Of a DNA stretch of 44,115 bases, positions 25,644 through 33,777 are shown piece after piece. Below the pieces are notes generated by a model. That model did not search any database and had not been told where the DNA came from. It worked only from the letters and a program-made list of their open reading frames with translations. The first letter of the stretch is position 1. The number at the start of each line of letters is the position of its first letter. The position numbers and the translations under genes were made by a program. Source of the DNA: Lachnospiraceae bacterium (lineage in GTDB: Bacteria > Bacillota > Clostridia > Lachnospirales > Lachnospiraceae); contig JAFQVJ010000057.1 in assembly GCA_017408025.1 (NCBI GenBank), forward strand, positions 1 to 44,115, read 5' to 3'.

Positions 25644-27818
25644 ATGAAGGAAAGATTAAAAGCATATTTTCTGGACATCTGGAAAACAAAAAACAAGAGA
25701 ATAACAGCGATTGTGTATATAGTAGCACCGATTTTGTGTGCCATAGTTATTGATTGCTTTAACAAGCGCTCTGTTTTAGAGGGATTAAAGGGAATAATTG
25801 ATTCACCGTTTACGTTGTTTGTCAATGGGATGATTATTCTTTTTACTATGTCAATTGGACTACTGTGCAAAAAAAGATTGGCATATGTTGCGTCAGTATG
25901 CGCTTTGTGGACATGTCTTGGTGTGGCAAATTATATTATCATGTCCATGAGAGTATCTCCTTTTTCAGCCACGGATTTAAAGCTGCTTGGCAATATTGAT
26001 AATATTATAGAAGTATACCTAACGCCAATTAGTTTTATTTTGATAATTGTTGCGCTGGTGCTTGTGATTGTTGGAGTATCTGTATTGTGGGCAAAACTAC
26101 CTAAATATGCGGAGAAAAATAGTTATCTTAAAAATATTGTAATTATTGTAATAATGTTCCTGTTGACAATGGGAAGTATTCAGATTGGTATACACACAGA
26201 TAAAATTTCTGAGAAGTTTCCAAATATGACGATTGCTTATTATAACTATGGTTTTCCATACTGTTTTGCAACAAGCATATTCAACACAGGAGTATCCCAG
26301 CCTGATGAGTATTCTAAAGATAAGGTTATGGATATAATTTCACAGTTGAACGCAACATCTATGGTAGATAGTGATGATGTCAAGACACCTAATATCATCT
26401 TTCTTCAGTTGGAGTCATTTATTGATGTGTCAAAATTCGAAGGGCTTGAATTGTCAGCTGATGCAACACCAATATTTAATCAGTTGAAGGAGGAATTTCC
26501 TTCGGGATATCTTACGGTAAATAATGTGGGATATGGAACAGCAAATACAGAATTTGAGGTAATGACAGGGTTAAATCTTGATGATTTTGGTCCGGGAGAA
26601 TTTCCATATAATACCATACTTACAAAGACAACATGCGAGTCAACAGCATATATTTTGAAGGAATATGGATATGCAACTCATGCACTTCACAATAATACAG
26701 CTACATTTTATGCAAGAAACACTGTATTTAAAAGATTAGGATTTGATACCTTTACATCATTGGAGTATATGTATCCAGAGGAGTTCACAGTTACTGATTG
26801 GGCAAAGGATAAGGTTTTGACAGAAGAGATAATGAAGGTTCTTGAATCTACAGAAGATACTGATTATATATATACGATTTCAGTTCAGGGACATGGCGCA
26901 TACCCAACGGAGTCAGTTTTGGAGGAACCGGCGATACAGATTATAAATGGTATAGAAAACGAAGAACGAAAATACATGTTTGAGTATTATGTGAATATGA
27001 TCAATGAAATGGATGAATTTGTTGGTCAGTTGATACAGTGTTTATCTGAGTTTGATGAGGAGACAGTACTAGTAATCTATGGGGATCATTTACCAAGCTT
27101 AGAGATAACTGAGAAAGAACTGATCAATGAAAATCTATATCAGACTGAATATGTTGTGTGGAATAATATAGATCTTAAGCTGAAAGACGAAGATATAGAG
27201 AGCTTCCAGCTTAGTTCGAGAATACTTGAAGGCTTGAATATTGAAAGTGGGTATATAAATAAATTCCACCAGATATTTAAAGGCAGAGAGGATTATTTTG
27301 ATAAGCTTCATATATTGTCATATGATATTTTGTATGGAAATATGTTTGCGTACGATGGTATAAATCCATATATTGCCACAGATATGCAGCTTGGAACATA
27401 TCAGGTTGATATAGAGGAAGTGCGCAATGCAACCTATGAAGAAATGGATATGTACAATCCAGAATGGAAGCAAAGTGGCAATGATGAAGCTGGAGATAGC
27501 TTGGAGGGTCAGGAGTCATCAGAAGATGACAATGGACAAAGTATACAGGAAAATCCTGCACCTATGCCGGAGGATGAGGTATCAGATTGGTATATTGTAA
27601 GTGGTGATTATTTTACAAATAGCAGCTATGTGTATGTCAACGGAAAGGAATATGAGACAGTATATGTTGATCAGAATAATCTGTTGGTAAATGTGCCACA
27701 GCTTGCCACACTTGATATATTTGTTGTAAAGCAAAAGGCAGGTGCTACAGTACTCAGTTCTTCTCATGAGTTTACTTACTTTTATGTAGATGAAAATGAC
27801 AACGAAAATGCCCAATAG
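25644..27818 (+). CDS. LtaS-like sulfatase-family membrane phosphotransferase with C-terminal beta domain
   Basis: A 724-residue protein. Five transmembrane helices occupy about residues 20-185 and an extracellular alkaline phosphatase/sulfatase-type domain about 248-530. Metal and catalytic residues correspond to those of lipoteichoic acid synthase: E257 (FLQLESF), nucleophile T299 (GYGTANTEFE), H417 (SVQGHGAY) and D481/H482 (YGDHLPS). Relatives transfer glycerol-phosphate from phosphatidylglycerol to build lipoteichoic acid or modify other surface glycans. Unlike standard LtaS it continues through an acidic Ser/Asp/Glu linker (about 608-640) into a beta-rich domain to the C-terminus, with YVYVNGKEYETVYVDQN, similar to IPT/Ig-like folds. 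The end is marked by a strong terminator. Confidence 0.85.
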   Translation: MKERLKAYFLDIWKTKNKRITAIVYIVAPILCAIVIDCFNKRSVLEGLKGIIDSPFTLFVNGMIILFTMSIGLLCKKRLAYVASVCALWTCLGVANYIIMSMRVSPFSATDLKLLGNIDNIIEVYLTPISFILIIVALVLVIVGVSVLWAKLPKYAEKNSYLKNIVIIVIMFLLTMGSIQIGIHTDKISEKFPNMTIAYYNYGFPYCFATSIFNTGVSQPDEYSKDKVMDIISQLNATSMVDSDDVKTPNIIFLQLESFIDVSKFEGLELSADATPIFNQLKEEFPSGYLTVNNVGYGTANTEFEVMTGLNLDDFGPGEFPYNTILTKTTCESTAYILKEYGYATHALHNNTATFYARNTVFKRLGFDTFTSLEYMYPEEFTVTDWAKDKVLTEEIMKVLESTEDTDYIYTISVQGHGAYPTESVLEEPAIQIINGIENEERKYMFEYYVNMINEMDEFVGQLIQCLSEFDEETVLVIYGDHLPSLEITEKELINENLYQTEYVVWNNIDLKLKDEDIESFQLSSRILEGLNIESGYINKFHQIFKGREDYFDKLHILSYDILYGNMFAYDGINPYIATDMQLGTYQVDIEEVRNATYEEMDMYNPEWKQSGNDEAGDSLEGQESSEDDNGQSIQENPAPMPEDEVSDWYIVSGDYFTNSSYVYVNGKEYETVYVDQNNLLVNVPQLATLDIFVVKQKAGATVLSSSHEFTYFYVDENDNENAQ

Positions 27819-27869
27819 TCACATATTAGTCTTAGAAAAATAAGTAATTTGAATGTATATTAATCAAAG

Positions 27870-27937
27870 GAGAACCATATATTTTACAAATAATCTATTG
27901 AAGGATTTGTAAAATATATGGGGTTCTCTTTTTTTTA
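27870..27937 (+). terminator. Long terminator overlapping the apparent start of carboxypeptidase gene
   Basis: A 22-bp stem (27870-27891 with 27905-27928, two bulged G) followed by eight Ts. It ends the LtaS-like gene, yet the only upstream ATG in frame with the next gene (27918-27920) lies inside its 3' arm. Confidence 0.85.
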
Positions 27938-29147
27938 TGAAATAAATACAAAGAGGTGGAAGAGATACATAGGGTCAATTATGCTGGTGATGTTATTGTT
28001 TGTGAATACCTACGTCAATGTGACCGGCGAGCAGATAATGACAGAACAGGTTGAAGAGGCTGCTGATTTGGGACTTACATGTCATGCTTGTGTACTAATG
28101 GAAGCATCTACAGGTACTATCATATATGAAAAAGCTATGGATGAGAGATTGAGTCCAGCCAGTATAACTAAAATAATGACATTGGTTCTTATCTTTGAAG
28201 CTATAGAATCAGGACAGATAAACCTTACGGATGAAGTAACAACATCGGCATACGCAAAGTCTATGGGTGGTTCACAGGTTTTCTTAGAAGAAGGTGAAAA
28301 GCAAACCGTAGAGACACTTATAAAATGTATAGTTGTTGCATCGGGAAATGATGCATCTGTAGCTATGGCAGAGTATATTGCAGGAACTGAAACTGAATTT
28401 GTAAACAGAATGAATGCAAAGGCAGCAGAGCTAGGTATGAATAATACACACTTTGAAGATTGTTGTGGTTTAACAGATTCAGACAATCATTATTCTTCAG
28501 CAAAAGATGTAGCACTCATGTCCAGGGAACTTATAACAAAATATAAGGATATATATAAATACTCAACCATATGGATGGAGAATATAACACATGTAACAAA
28601 TAAAGGCACAAGTGAGTTTGGACTTGCAAATACAAATAAGCTCTTAAAGCAATATCAATATGCTACGGGATTAAAAACAGGTTCAACCAGTAAAGCAAAG
28701 TATTGTTTATCAGCAACTGCAAATAAGGATGGAATAGAGCTTATAGCAGTGATAATGGCCGCGCCGGATTATAAGGCTAGGTTTAGTGAAGCAGAAGCAC
28801 TGTTGAATTATGGATATGGAGTATGTCAATTATATCAGGATAGTAATGATGAGGCATTGGAAAATCAGATAGTCAAAGGTGGTGTGAAGAGTGAAGTTAA
28901 ATGTAAAGCGAAAGGTCCTTTTTCGTATCTCAGCACTGATGGGACACCTGTGGAGGGCATTGAAAAAAAGGTTACATATGAAAAAGAATTAGCAGCACCC
29001 ATAAAAAAGGGCACTGCTATTGGCAATATAACTTATTTCTTAAATGGCGAAACTATTGGAAGTGTAGATATAATTGCAACAGAGAATGTGGAAAAATCGG
29101 GATTCCCACATTTTCTTGAAAAGCTTTTACAAGCCTTTTGGTTATAG
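27918..29147 (+). CDS. D-alanyl-D-alanine carboxypeptidase (DacF/PBP5-like), start uncertain
   Basis: An exported serine D,D-carboxypeptidase that trims the terminal D-alanine of peptidoglycan stem peptides. Motifs: S82-x-x-K85 (ASITK), SGNDASVAMAE and KTGSTSKAKYC, followed by a beta-rich PBP5 C-terminal domain. The final FPHFLEKLLQAFWL is an amphipathic membrane anchor. The basic KRWKRY plus a hydrophobic stretch forms a signal peptide, so translation must begin upstream of it. The only in-frame ATG there is 27918, inside a terminator hairpin and without a nearby ribosome site. AGAGGTGG at 27952-27959 points to a start nearer 27969, where the in-frame codon is ATA; the ATG at 27981 would lose the basic residues. 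The stop codon overlaps the convergent lipoprotein gene by six bases. Confidence 0.85.
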   Translation: MGFSFFYEINTKRWKRYIGSIMLVMLLFVNTYVNVTGEQIMTEQVEEAADLGLTCHACVLMEASTGTIIYEKAMDERLSPASITKIMTLVLIFEAIESGQINLTDEVTTSAYAKSMGGSQVFLEEGEKQTVETLIKCIVVASGNDASVAMAEYIAGTETEFVNRMNAKAAELGMNNTHFEDCCGLTDSDNHYSSAKDVALMSRELITKYKDIYKYSTIWMENITHVTNKGTSEFGLANTNKLLKQYQYATGLKTGSTSKAKYCLSATANKDGIELIAVIMAAPDYKARFSEAEALLNYGYGVCQLYQDSNDEALENQIVKGGVKSEVKCKAKGPFSYLSTDGTPVEGIEKKVTYEKELAAPIKKGTAIGNITYFLNGETIGSVDIIATENVEKSGFPHFLEKLLQAFWL

Positions 29148-29807
29148 ATCAATGCTGTCTACATAAAAGTAGTCCAGGTACATGGAACCATCCAGATAGT
29201 AGGCGATGTAATAGTCAGATGTGCAATCTTGCTGTTCTTCGCCTTCTTCATCAGTATATGTCACACAAAATTGTGATTCTACGATAAAAGCGTACTCAGG
29301 TAAAATATCAACATAAAAATGGTCAGAATAAAATTCACTCATATCTGAAAGCTGTTCTTCATCAAGAAGTGAACATGATTTGTATTCATTTGAAAGAGTA
29401 TAATTTTCACCGTACATTTGTACATACGCTGTATGCAGAAAATCGGCATATTCTTCTATGGATTCGAATTCATTATATTCTGCTAATTTTTCTGTAACAC
29501 CTACTGGATAAACGGATAACCATGAATCTGAGTTTGAAAGTCCCTGGCATATAGAGTTAAGTGAGTTCATAGGAGCTAGTAACTGGTCTATTTCGATATA
29601 AGATCCGTCTTCAAGCTGATATGCCATTCCCTCAGGAAGAAGAGTTGAAGTTTCGGTTTCAGTTTCAGTACCATTTGCCTCAGTTATATCGCTAGTGCTT
29701 GTAGAAGATTGGGCGATAGTATTGTCATCGATGTCTGGCTCATTAGAGCAACTACAACCAGTCACTATAAAGCATGTAGCTATTGTGATAAATAGTATTT
29801 TTTTCAT
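29142..29807 (-). CDS. Lipoprotein of unknown function
   Basis: A 221-residue protein with a lipoprotein signal peptide: basic MKK, a hydrophobic core and the lipobox VTGC with the modified cysteine at position 18. A Ser/Thr/Glu-rich linker (about 22-57) leads to a soluble domain with several tyrosines and acidic residues. It should be tethered to the outer face of the membrane. I recognise no family. It lies 20 bases after the metallophosphoesterase gene, with GGAGAATAT before its ATG, so the two are probably co-transcribed. Its stop codon overlaps that of the convergent carboxypeptidase gene. Confidence 0.72.
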   Translation of the reverse strand: MKKILFITIATCFIVTGCSCSNEPDIDDNTIAQSSTSTSDITEANGTETETETSTLLPEGMAYQLEDGSYIEIDQLLAPMNSLNSICQGLSNSDSWLSVYPVGVTEKLAEYNEFESIEEYADFLHTAYVQMYGENYTLSNEYKSCSLLDEEQLSDMSEFYSDHFYVDILPEYAFIVESQFCVTYTDEEGEEQQDCTSDYYIAYYLDGSMYLDYFYVDSIDL

Positions 29808-29827
29808 ATATTCTCCATTCTGTCGCC

Positions 29828-30733
29828 TTATTGGTCAGCGGCACTATTTAAAGATTTAAAAGTGATAATCATAATTTCGGGCTTGTTAAATAATCTAAAA
29901 TTAATGGTATGATTGCCTAATCCCTTTGAAAGAATCATAGTTGAATGATGTTGCTTGTGTTTATATATCCCAGCACTATATTTAGGAAATAGTCTGTAAT
30001 TTGAGCCTATAACACCACCTAATAAAGGCAGTCTTACAAAACCACCATGATTATGACCGGCAAAAACATATTCGGAACCCCATTTAGCCAAGGCGTCGAA
30101 GGAATCCGGATTATGTGATATAACCAGTGGAATAGAGCGGTTATGATCAGGAGCCTCGCCAAGACATTCAGTAACGTAATCTGTAGTTATGGGTTTGATT
30201 TTTTTCTTAGAATAGTAGCTGTTGTCAGCTTCAAAACCGTAAATGCAAAAGCGAGTACCTTTTATAGTGACATATTCATGCTTGTTACATAATATATGTA
30301 GATTTTTGTTTTCAATTCTATATAAGTAACTATTGAAATCTACACGAAATTTTTTGTTGTTTTTAGTGCGTGTTTCATGATTGCCAAAACAGTAATATAC
30401 AGGATAACGCTCGCATAAGCAGTTTAACAGGGATATAACCACAAGATTCTCTTCAGAGTCCCATTTATACTTTTTTTTATGACCAACAATCATATCACCA
30501 CCGATTAAAATGGCATCAGGATTTATTTCATTTATTTTTTTCAGAAGCTTACAGTTGTTTTCACCATATGTGGCTCCGTGCAAATCTGAAAAATATAAAA
30601 ATACTGGTTCGCGGTCGCTAGCATTTTTGTGAAGTATATTTATTTTATTAATTTCAAAGGTACGACATTCGTATCTTGAACGCATTATGGCTGCATATAA
30701 AAGTAGTAGTATAATAGCTATAATGTATGCCAT
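29828..30733 (-). CDS. Metallophosphoesterase (YkuE/YaeI-like)
   Basis: A 301-residue protein with one N-terminal transmembrane helix (1-18) and a calcineurin-like phosphoesterase domain. Metal ligands are visible in order: D50-x-H52 (FSDLHG), D80 (GGDM), N118-H119 (FGNHE), a histidine in VISHNPDSF and the late GHNHGG. This matches membrane-bound YkuE/YaeI-like enzymes, some of which hydrolyse UDP-diacylglucosamine-type lipids; the actual substrate here is unknown. The domain should face the outside or lie at the membrane. A lipoprotein gene follows in the same operon. Confidence 0.87.
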   Translation of the reverse strand: MAYIIAIILLLLYAAIMRSRYECRTFEINKINILHKNASDREPVFLYFSDLHGATYGENNCKLLKKINEINPDAILIGGDMIVGHKKKYKWDSEENLVVISLLNCLCERYPVYYCFGNHETRTKNNKKFRVDFNSYLYRIENKNLHILCNKHEYVTIKGTRFCIYGFEADNSYYSKKKIKPITTDYVTECLGEAPDHNRSIPLVISHNPDSFDALAKWGSEYVFAGHNHGGFVRLPLLGGVIGSNYRLFPKYSAGIYKHKQHHSTMILSKGLGNHTINFRLFNKPEIMIITFKSLNSAADQ

Positions 30734-30910
30734 GTGTATCTCCTTATATATAAAGTCAAAGATTTATAAAATTATGTATATATATTTAATTTATCTTTTT
30801 TTCAGGTGTGCGTCAATAGATTTTCTTCACTTTACAAATCTAGTTTTTTTTTGTAAAATATTTCACGTTGCAGTTTATTTATAATAGTACATAAAAGTGT
30901 GGTAAAAAAG

Positions 30911-31654
30911 ATGGGTATACCAGTTAAGCTTCAGGTGTTTGAAGGACCTTTAGACCTTCTGTTGCATTTGATAGACAAGAATAAAGTTAATATATATGAT
31001 ATCCCTATCGTAGAGATAACAGATCAGTATCTTGATTATGTAAATGCCATGGACAGACAGGACTTAAATGTTGTAAGTGAGTTCTTGGTTATGGCAGCAA
31101 CTCTCATAGATATCAAATCACGTATGTTGCTTCCAAAGCAGGTAAATGAAGAGGGTGAGGAAGAAGATCCGAGAGAGGAGCTTGTAAGGCAGCTGCTTGA
31201 GTATAAGATGTATAAGTATATGTCACTTGAACTTAAGGATAGAGAAATAGATGCTGGTCGAGCTATGTATAAAAAACCGACAGTTCCAGATGAAGTGTTA
31301 AAGTATGAGGCACCTGTCGATTTGGACAGCCTGCTGGCGGATATTACACTGACTAAACTCAATAAAATCTTTAATATGGTTATGCAGAGAGTTGAGGATA
31401 AGATAGACCCTGTCAGAAGTAAGTTTGGTCAGATAGAAAAAGAAGAGGTAAGCCTTCCTGAAAAAATGGAATATGTAAAAGAATACGCTAAGAAATATAG
31501 GCATTTCAGTTTTAAGGATTTGCTGTTGAAACAGTGTAGTAAGGTACAGGTTATTGTATCATTTTTAGCTATACTAGAGCTTATGAAAACTGGCGTAATA
31601 CGCATAGTGCAGGAAGATATTTTTGATGATATAGTTATAGATTACAACGAGTAG
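30911..31654 (+). CDS. scpA: Segregation and condensation protein A
   Basis: A 247-residue kleisin-type subunit of the bacterial SMC-ScpAB complex that compacts and separates chromosomes. The N-terminus PVKLQVFEGPLDLLLHLI is diagnostic, an acidic patch (NEEGEEEDPREEL) lies in the middle, and a winged-helix end binds the SMC head. The ATG at 30911 is preferred because ScpA proteins normally begin a few residues before this motif. A GTG at 30899 is an alternative; neither has a clear ribosome site. scpB follows 21 bases after the stop. Confidence 0.92.
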   Translation: MGIPVKLQVFEGPLDLLLHLIDKNKVNIYDIPIVEITDQYLDYVNAMDRQDLNVVSEFLVMAATLIDIKSRMLLPKQVNEEGEEEDPREELVRQLLEYKMYKYMSLELKDREIDAGRAMYKKPTVPDEVLKYEAPVDLDSLLADITLTKLNKIFNMVMQRVEDKIDPVRSKFGQIEKEEVSLPEKMEYVKEYAKKYRHFSFKDLLLKQCSKVQVIVSFLAILELMKTGVIRIVQEDIFDDIVIDYNE

Positions 31655-31675
31655 TCTAGTCAGATGGAGGCTAAG

Positions 31676-32254
31676 GTGAACGCAGTGGAGATAAAGAAGT
31701 ACGAAGCGATAATAGAATCTATATTATTTACAATGGGTGATGCAGTTGAGGTTGATAAAATAGCGTATGCTATAGGTCATGATGTTGAGACCACAAGAAA
31801 GCTTATTAATAACCTCAAGGATAAATATGATGCTGAGGAGAGAGGCATTAACATTATAGAAATTGAAAATTCATATCAAATGTGTACCAAAACAGATATG
31901 TATGAATATCTTATTAAGGTTGCAAGTCAGCCGAAGAAACATGTATTGACAGATGTACTTTTAGAAACATTGTCAATTATAGCGTATAAGCAACCAATTA
32001 CTCGTATGGAGGTTGAAAAAATACGAGGTGTTAAGTGCGACCACGCAGTTAATAAGCTTATAGAGTATAATCTTGTAACAGAAGTGGGCAGATTAGATGC
32101 ACCGGGACGCCCATTGTTATTTGGAACAACAGAGGATTTCTTGAGAAAGTTTGGCGTTAAATCTATTGACGATTTGCCAGAAATTAACAGCGATAAGGTT
32201 GCTGAGTTTGAATCAGAGGCTGAGCAGGAGGTTCAGCTGAAGCTGGAAGTTTAA
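31676..32254 (+). CDS. scpB: Segregation and condensation protein B
   Basis: A 192-residue partner of ScpA with two winged-helix domains. The conserved part LLETLSIIAYKQPITRMEVEKIRGV and the ending VGRLDAPGRPLLFGTTEDFLRKFG are typical. A GTG at 31676 is the likely start because GGAGG (31666-31670) is 5 bases upstream; an ATG at 31664 would place that site inside the gene. ScpB dimers bind ScpA and regulate SMC. A strong terminator follows at 32279. Confidence 0.92.
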   Translation: MNAVEIKKYEAIIESILFTMGDAVEVDKIAYAIGHDVETTRKLINNLKDKYDAEERGINIIEIENSYQMCTKTDMYEYLIKVASQPKKHVLTDVLLETLSIIAYKQPITRMEVEKIRGVKCDHAVNKLIEYNLVTEVGRLDAPGRPLLFGTTEDFLRKFGVKSIDDLPEINSDKVAEFESEAEQEVQLKLEV

Positions 32255-32278
32255 TTTTATAATGTATAAATGTAAATG

Positions 32279-32311
32279 CATCTTCATAGATTTCTATGAA
32301 GATGTTTTTTT
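32279..32311 (+). terminator. Terminator after scpB
   Basis: A perfect 11-bp stem (32279-32289 with 32294-32304), 4-base loop and seven Ts. Confidence 0.88.
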
Positions 32312-32362
32312 ATTTAATCGTAGCTGCATGGCAGCTATAATTTGATTAAACGTGGAGTTAGA

Positions 32363-33619
32363 GTGTTTGATAGGAAGAAAATAATATGTATATGCATGAC
32401 AGTACTAATGTTTCTTGAAAGTATTAACAATGGAGTGACTGTTTTTGGAAAGGAACCTGATCAGCTATACGCTTTATCTGCAGTTTTGATGGATGCAGAT
32501 ACAGGAAGGGTCTTGTTTGAAAAAGATGGTTATACAGTGCGCGCCAATGCCAGCACAACAAAGATTATGACTTGCATTCTGGCTATTGAATCGGGGAAGC
32601 TGGAGGAGCTTGTTACTGTCAGCAAGTATGCAGCTTCAATGCCAGATGTACAGCTTGGGATTAAAGAGGGGGAACAGTATTTGTTGAATGATTTATTGTA
32701 TTCACTGATGTTAGAATCACATAATGATGTGGCAGTGGCTATTGCGGAACATATAGGTGGTGATGTAAAAACATTTGCAAATCTTATGAATGCAAAGGCA
32801 GAAGAAATCGGGTGCAAGAATACACATTTCATAACACCAAATGGTTTGGATGCATCCGAAGAAACTGACGAAGGTGTGAAGATTCACGGAACTACGGCAG
32901 CAGATCTGGCAAAGATTATGAGTTATTGCATAAAGAACGAGGAGTTTTTGAAAATTACCCAGACTATGTCGTATTCATTTTCTAATAGAACGGTAGATGA
33001 TACGGGAAAACAGCTGATAGGCGGAAGAAAATATACTGTAAACAATAAAAATGCATTTCTAACAATGATGGATGGTGTATTGTCTGGAAAAACTGGTTTT
33101 ACAGGTGATGCAGGATATTGCTATGTAGGGGCATTGGAGAACGGAGGAAGAAGATATGTCATAGCACTTTTGGGGTGCGGATGGCCTAACAACAAGACAT
33201 ACAAATGGTCTGATTCAAAGAAATTGTTTAATTATGGTATAGAAAATTATAAGAAAAGCGATTTCTTCGACTATGGAATATCATTTCCAGATATAATTAT
33301 AGAAAATGGGGTGTATGGTACATATGATGATTATGGAACTCATGGAATCAATGCTGATATGATGCCGTCGATTTCTACATACGTGGAGGAGGAGGCACTG
33401 GAGTTGCTTCACAGAGATGATGAATTGTTACAGAGGGATGTCGTAATGAAAGAAAGAATGGAAGCTCCTGTCTATAAGGGGGAAATAGTAGGAGAACTTA
33501 TATATACACTAAATAATGAAATAATTAAAAAATATGAGATAAAAGCTGGCGAAACAGTGGAAAATAAAGATTTTGATTGGGCAATTAGGTGTATTATAAA
33601 TAAGTTTGTAATGCACTAA
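32363..33619 (+). CDS. D-alanyl-D-alanine carboxypeptidase (second copy, DacF/PBP5-like)
   Basis: A 418-residue secreted D,D-carboxypeptidase. The signal peptide starts FDRKKIICICMTVLMFL, and the active-site motifs are STTK (NASTTKIM), ESHNDVAVAIAE (SxN) and SGKTGFTGDAGYC (KTG). The end FDWAIRCIINKFV is an amphipathic anchor like that of PBP5. GTG at 32363 lies 5 bases after GGAG; the frame is open to a TTG at 32342 without a better site. It shares domain order with the carboxypeptidase at 27918 but is clearly diverged, with a longer insert after the KTG motif (about 300-360). Genes of this kind following scpAB are common in Clostridia. Confidence 0.9.
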   Translation: MFDRKKIICICMTVLMFLESINNGVTVFGKEPDQLYALSAVLMDADTGRVLFEKDGYTVRANASTTKIMTCILAIESGKLEELVTVSKYAASMPDVQLGIKEGEQYLLNDLLYSLMLESHNDVAVAIAEHIGGDVKTFANLMNAKAEEIGCKNTHFITPNGLDASEETDEGVKIHGTTAADLAKIMSYCIKNEEFLKITQTMSYSFSNRTVDDTGKQLIGGRKYTVNNKNAFLTMMDGVLSGKTGFTGDAGYCYVGALENGGRRYVIALLGCGWPNNKTYKWSDSKKLFNYGIENYKKSDFFDYGISFPDIIIENGVYGTYDDYGTHGINADMMPSISTYVEEEALELLHRDDELLQRDVVMKERMEAPVYKGEIVGELIYTLNNEIIKKYEIKAGETVENKDFDWAIRCIINKFVMH

Positions 33620-33669
33620 AAGTATGTGAAAAAATTGTCGAACATTTTTACAAATTTGGCAAAATTAAC

Positions 33670-33698
33670 TTGAAATAACATGGTAAAAGCTGTAAAAT
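33670..33698 (+). promoter_or_regulatory. Promoter of Na+-pump decarboxylase operon
   Basis: TTGAAA (33670-33675) and TAAAAT (33693-33698) are 17 bases apart, about 80 bases before the first gene. Confidence 0.55.
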
Positions 33699-33777
33699 TA
33701 TAATTGGATTAAGTTTTGTTTTTATCTAAATTTATTTTTGATGAGTAAAAAATTAATATACTTTAGGAGGTCAAAAG

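Noticed and set aside
32321-32337. Palindrome TAGCTGC-ATG-GCAGCTA before the second carboxypeptidase gene
   Set aside because: Short, with no T-tract and no known operator match. It lies just after the scpB terminator and may be chance, so it is not listed as a feature.
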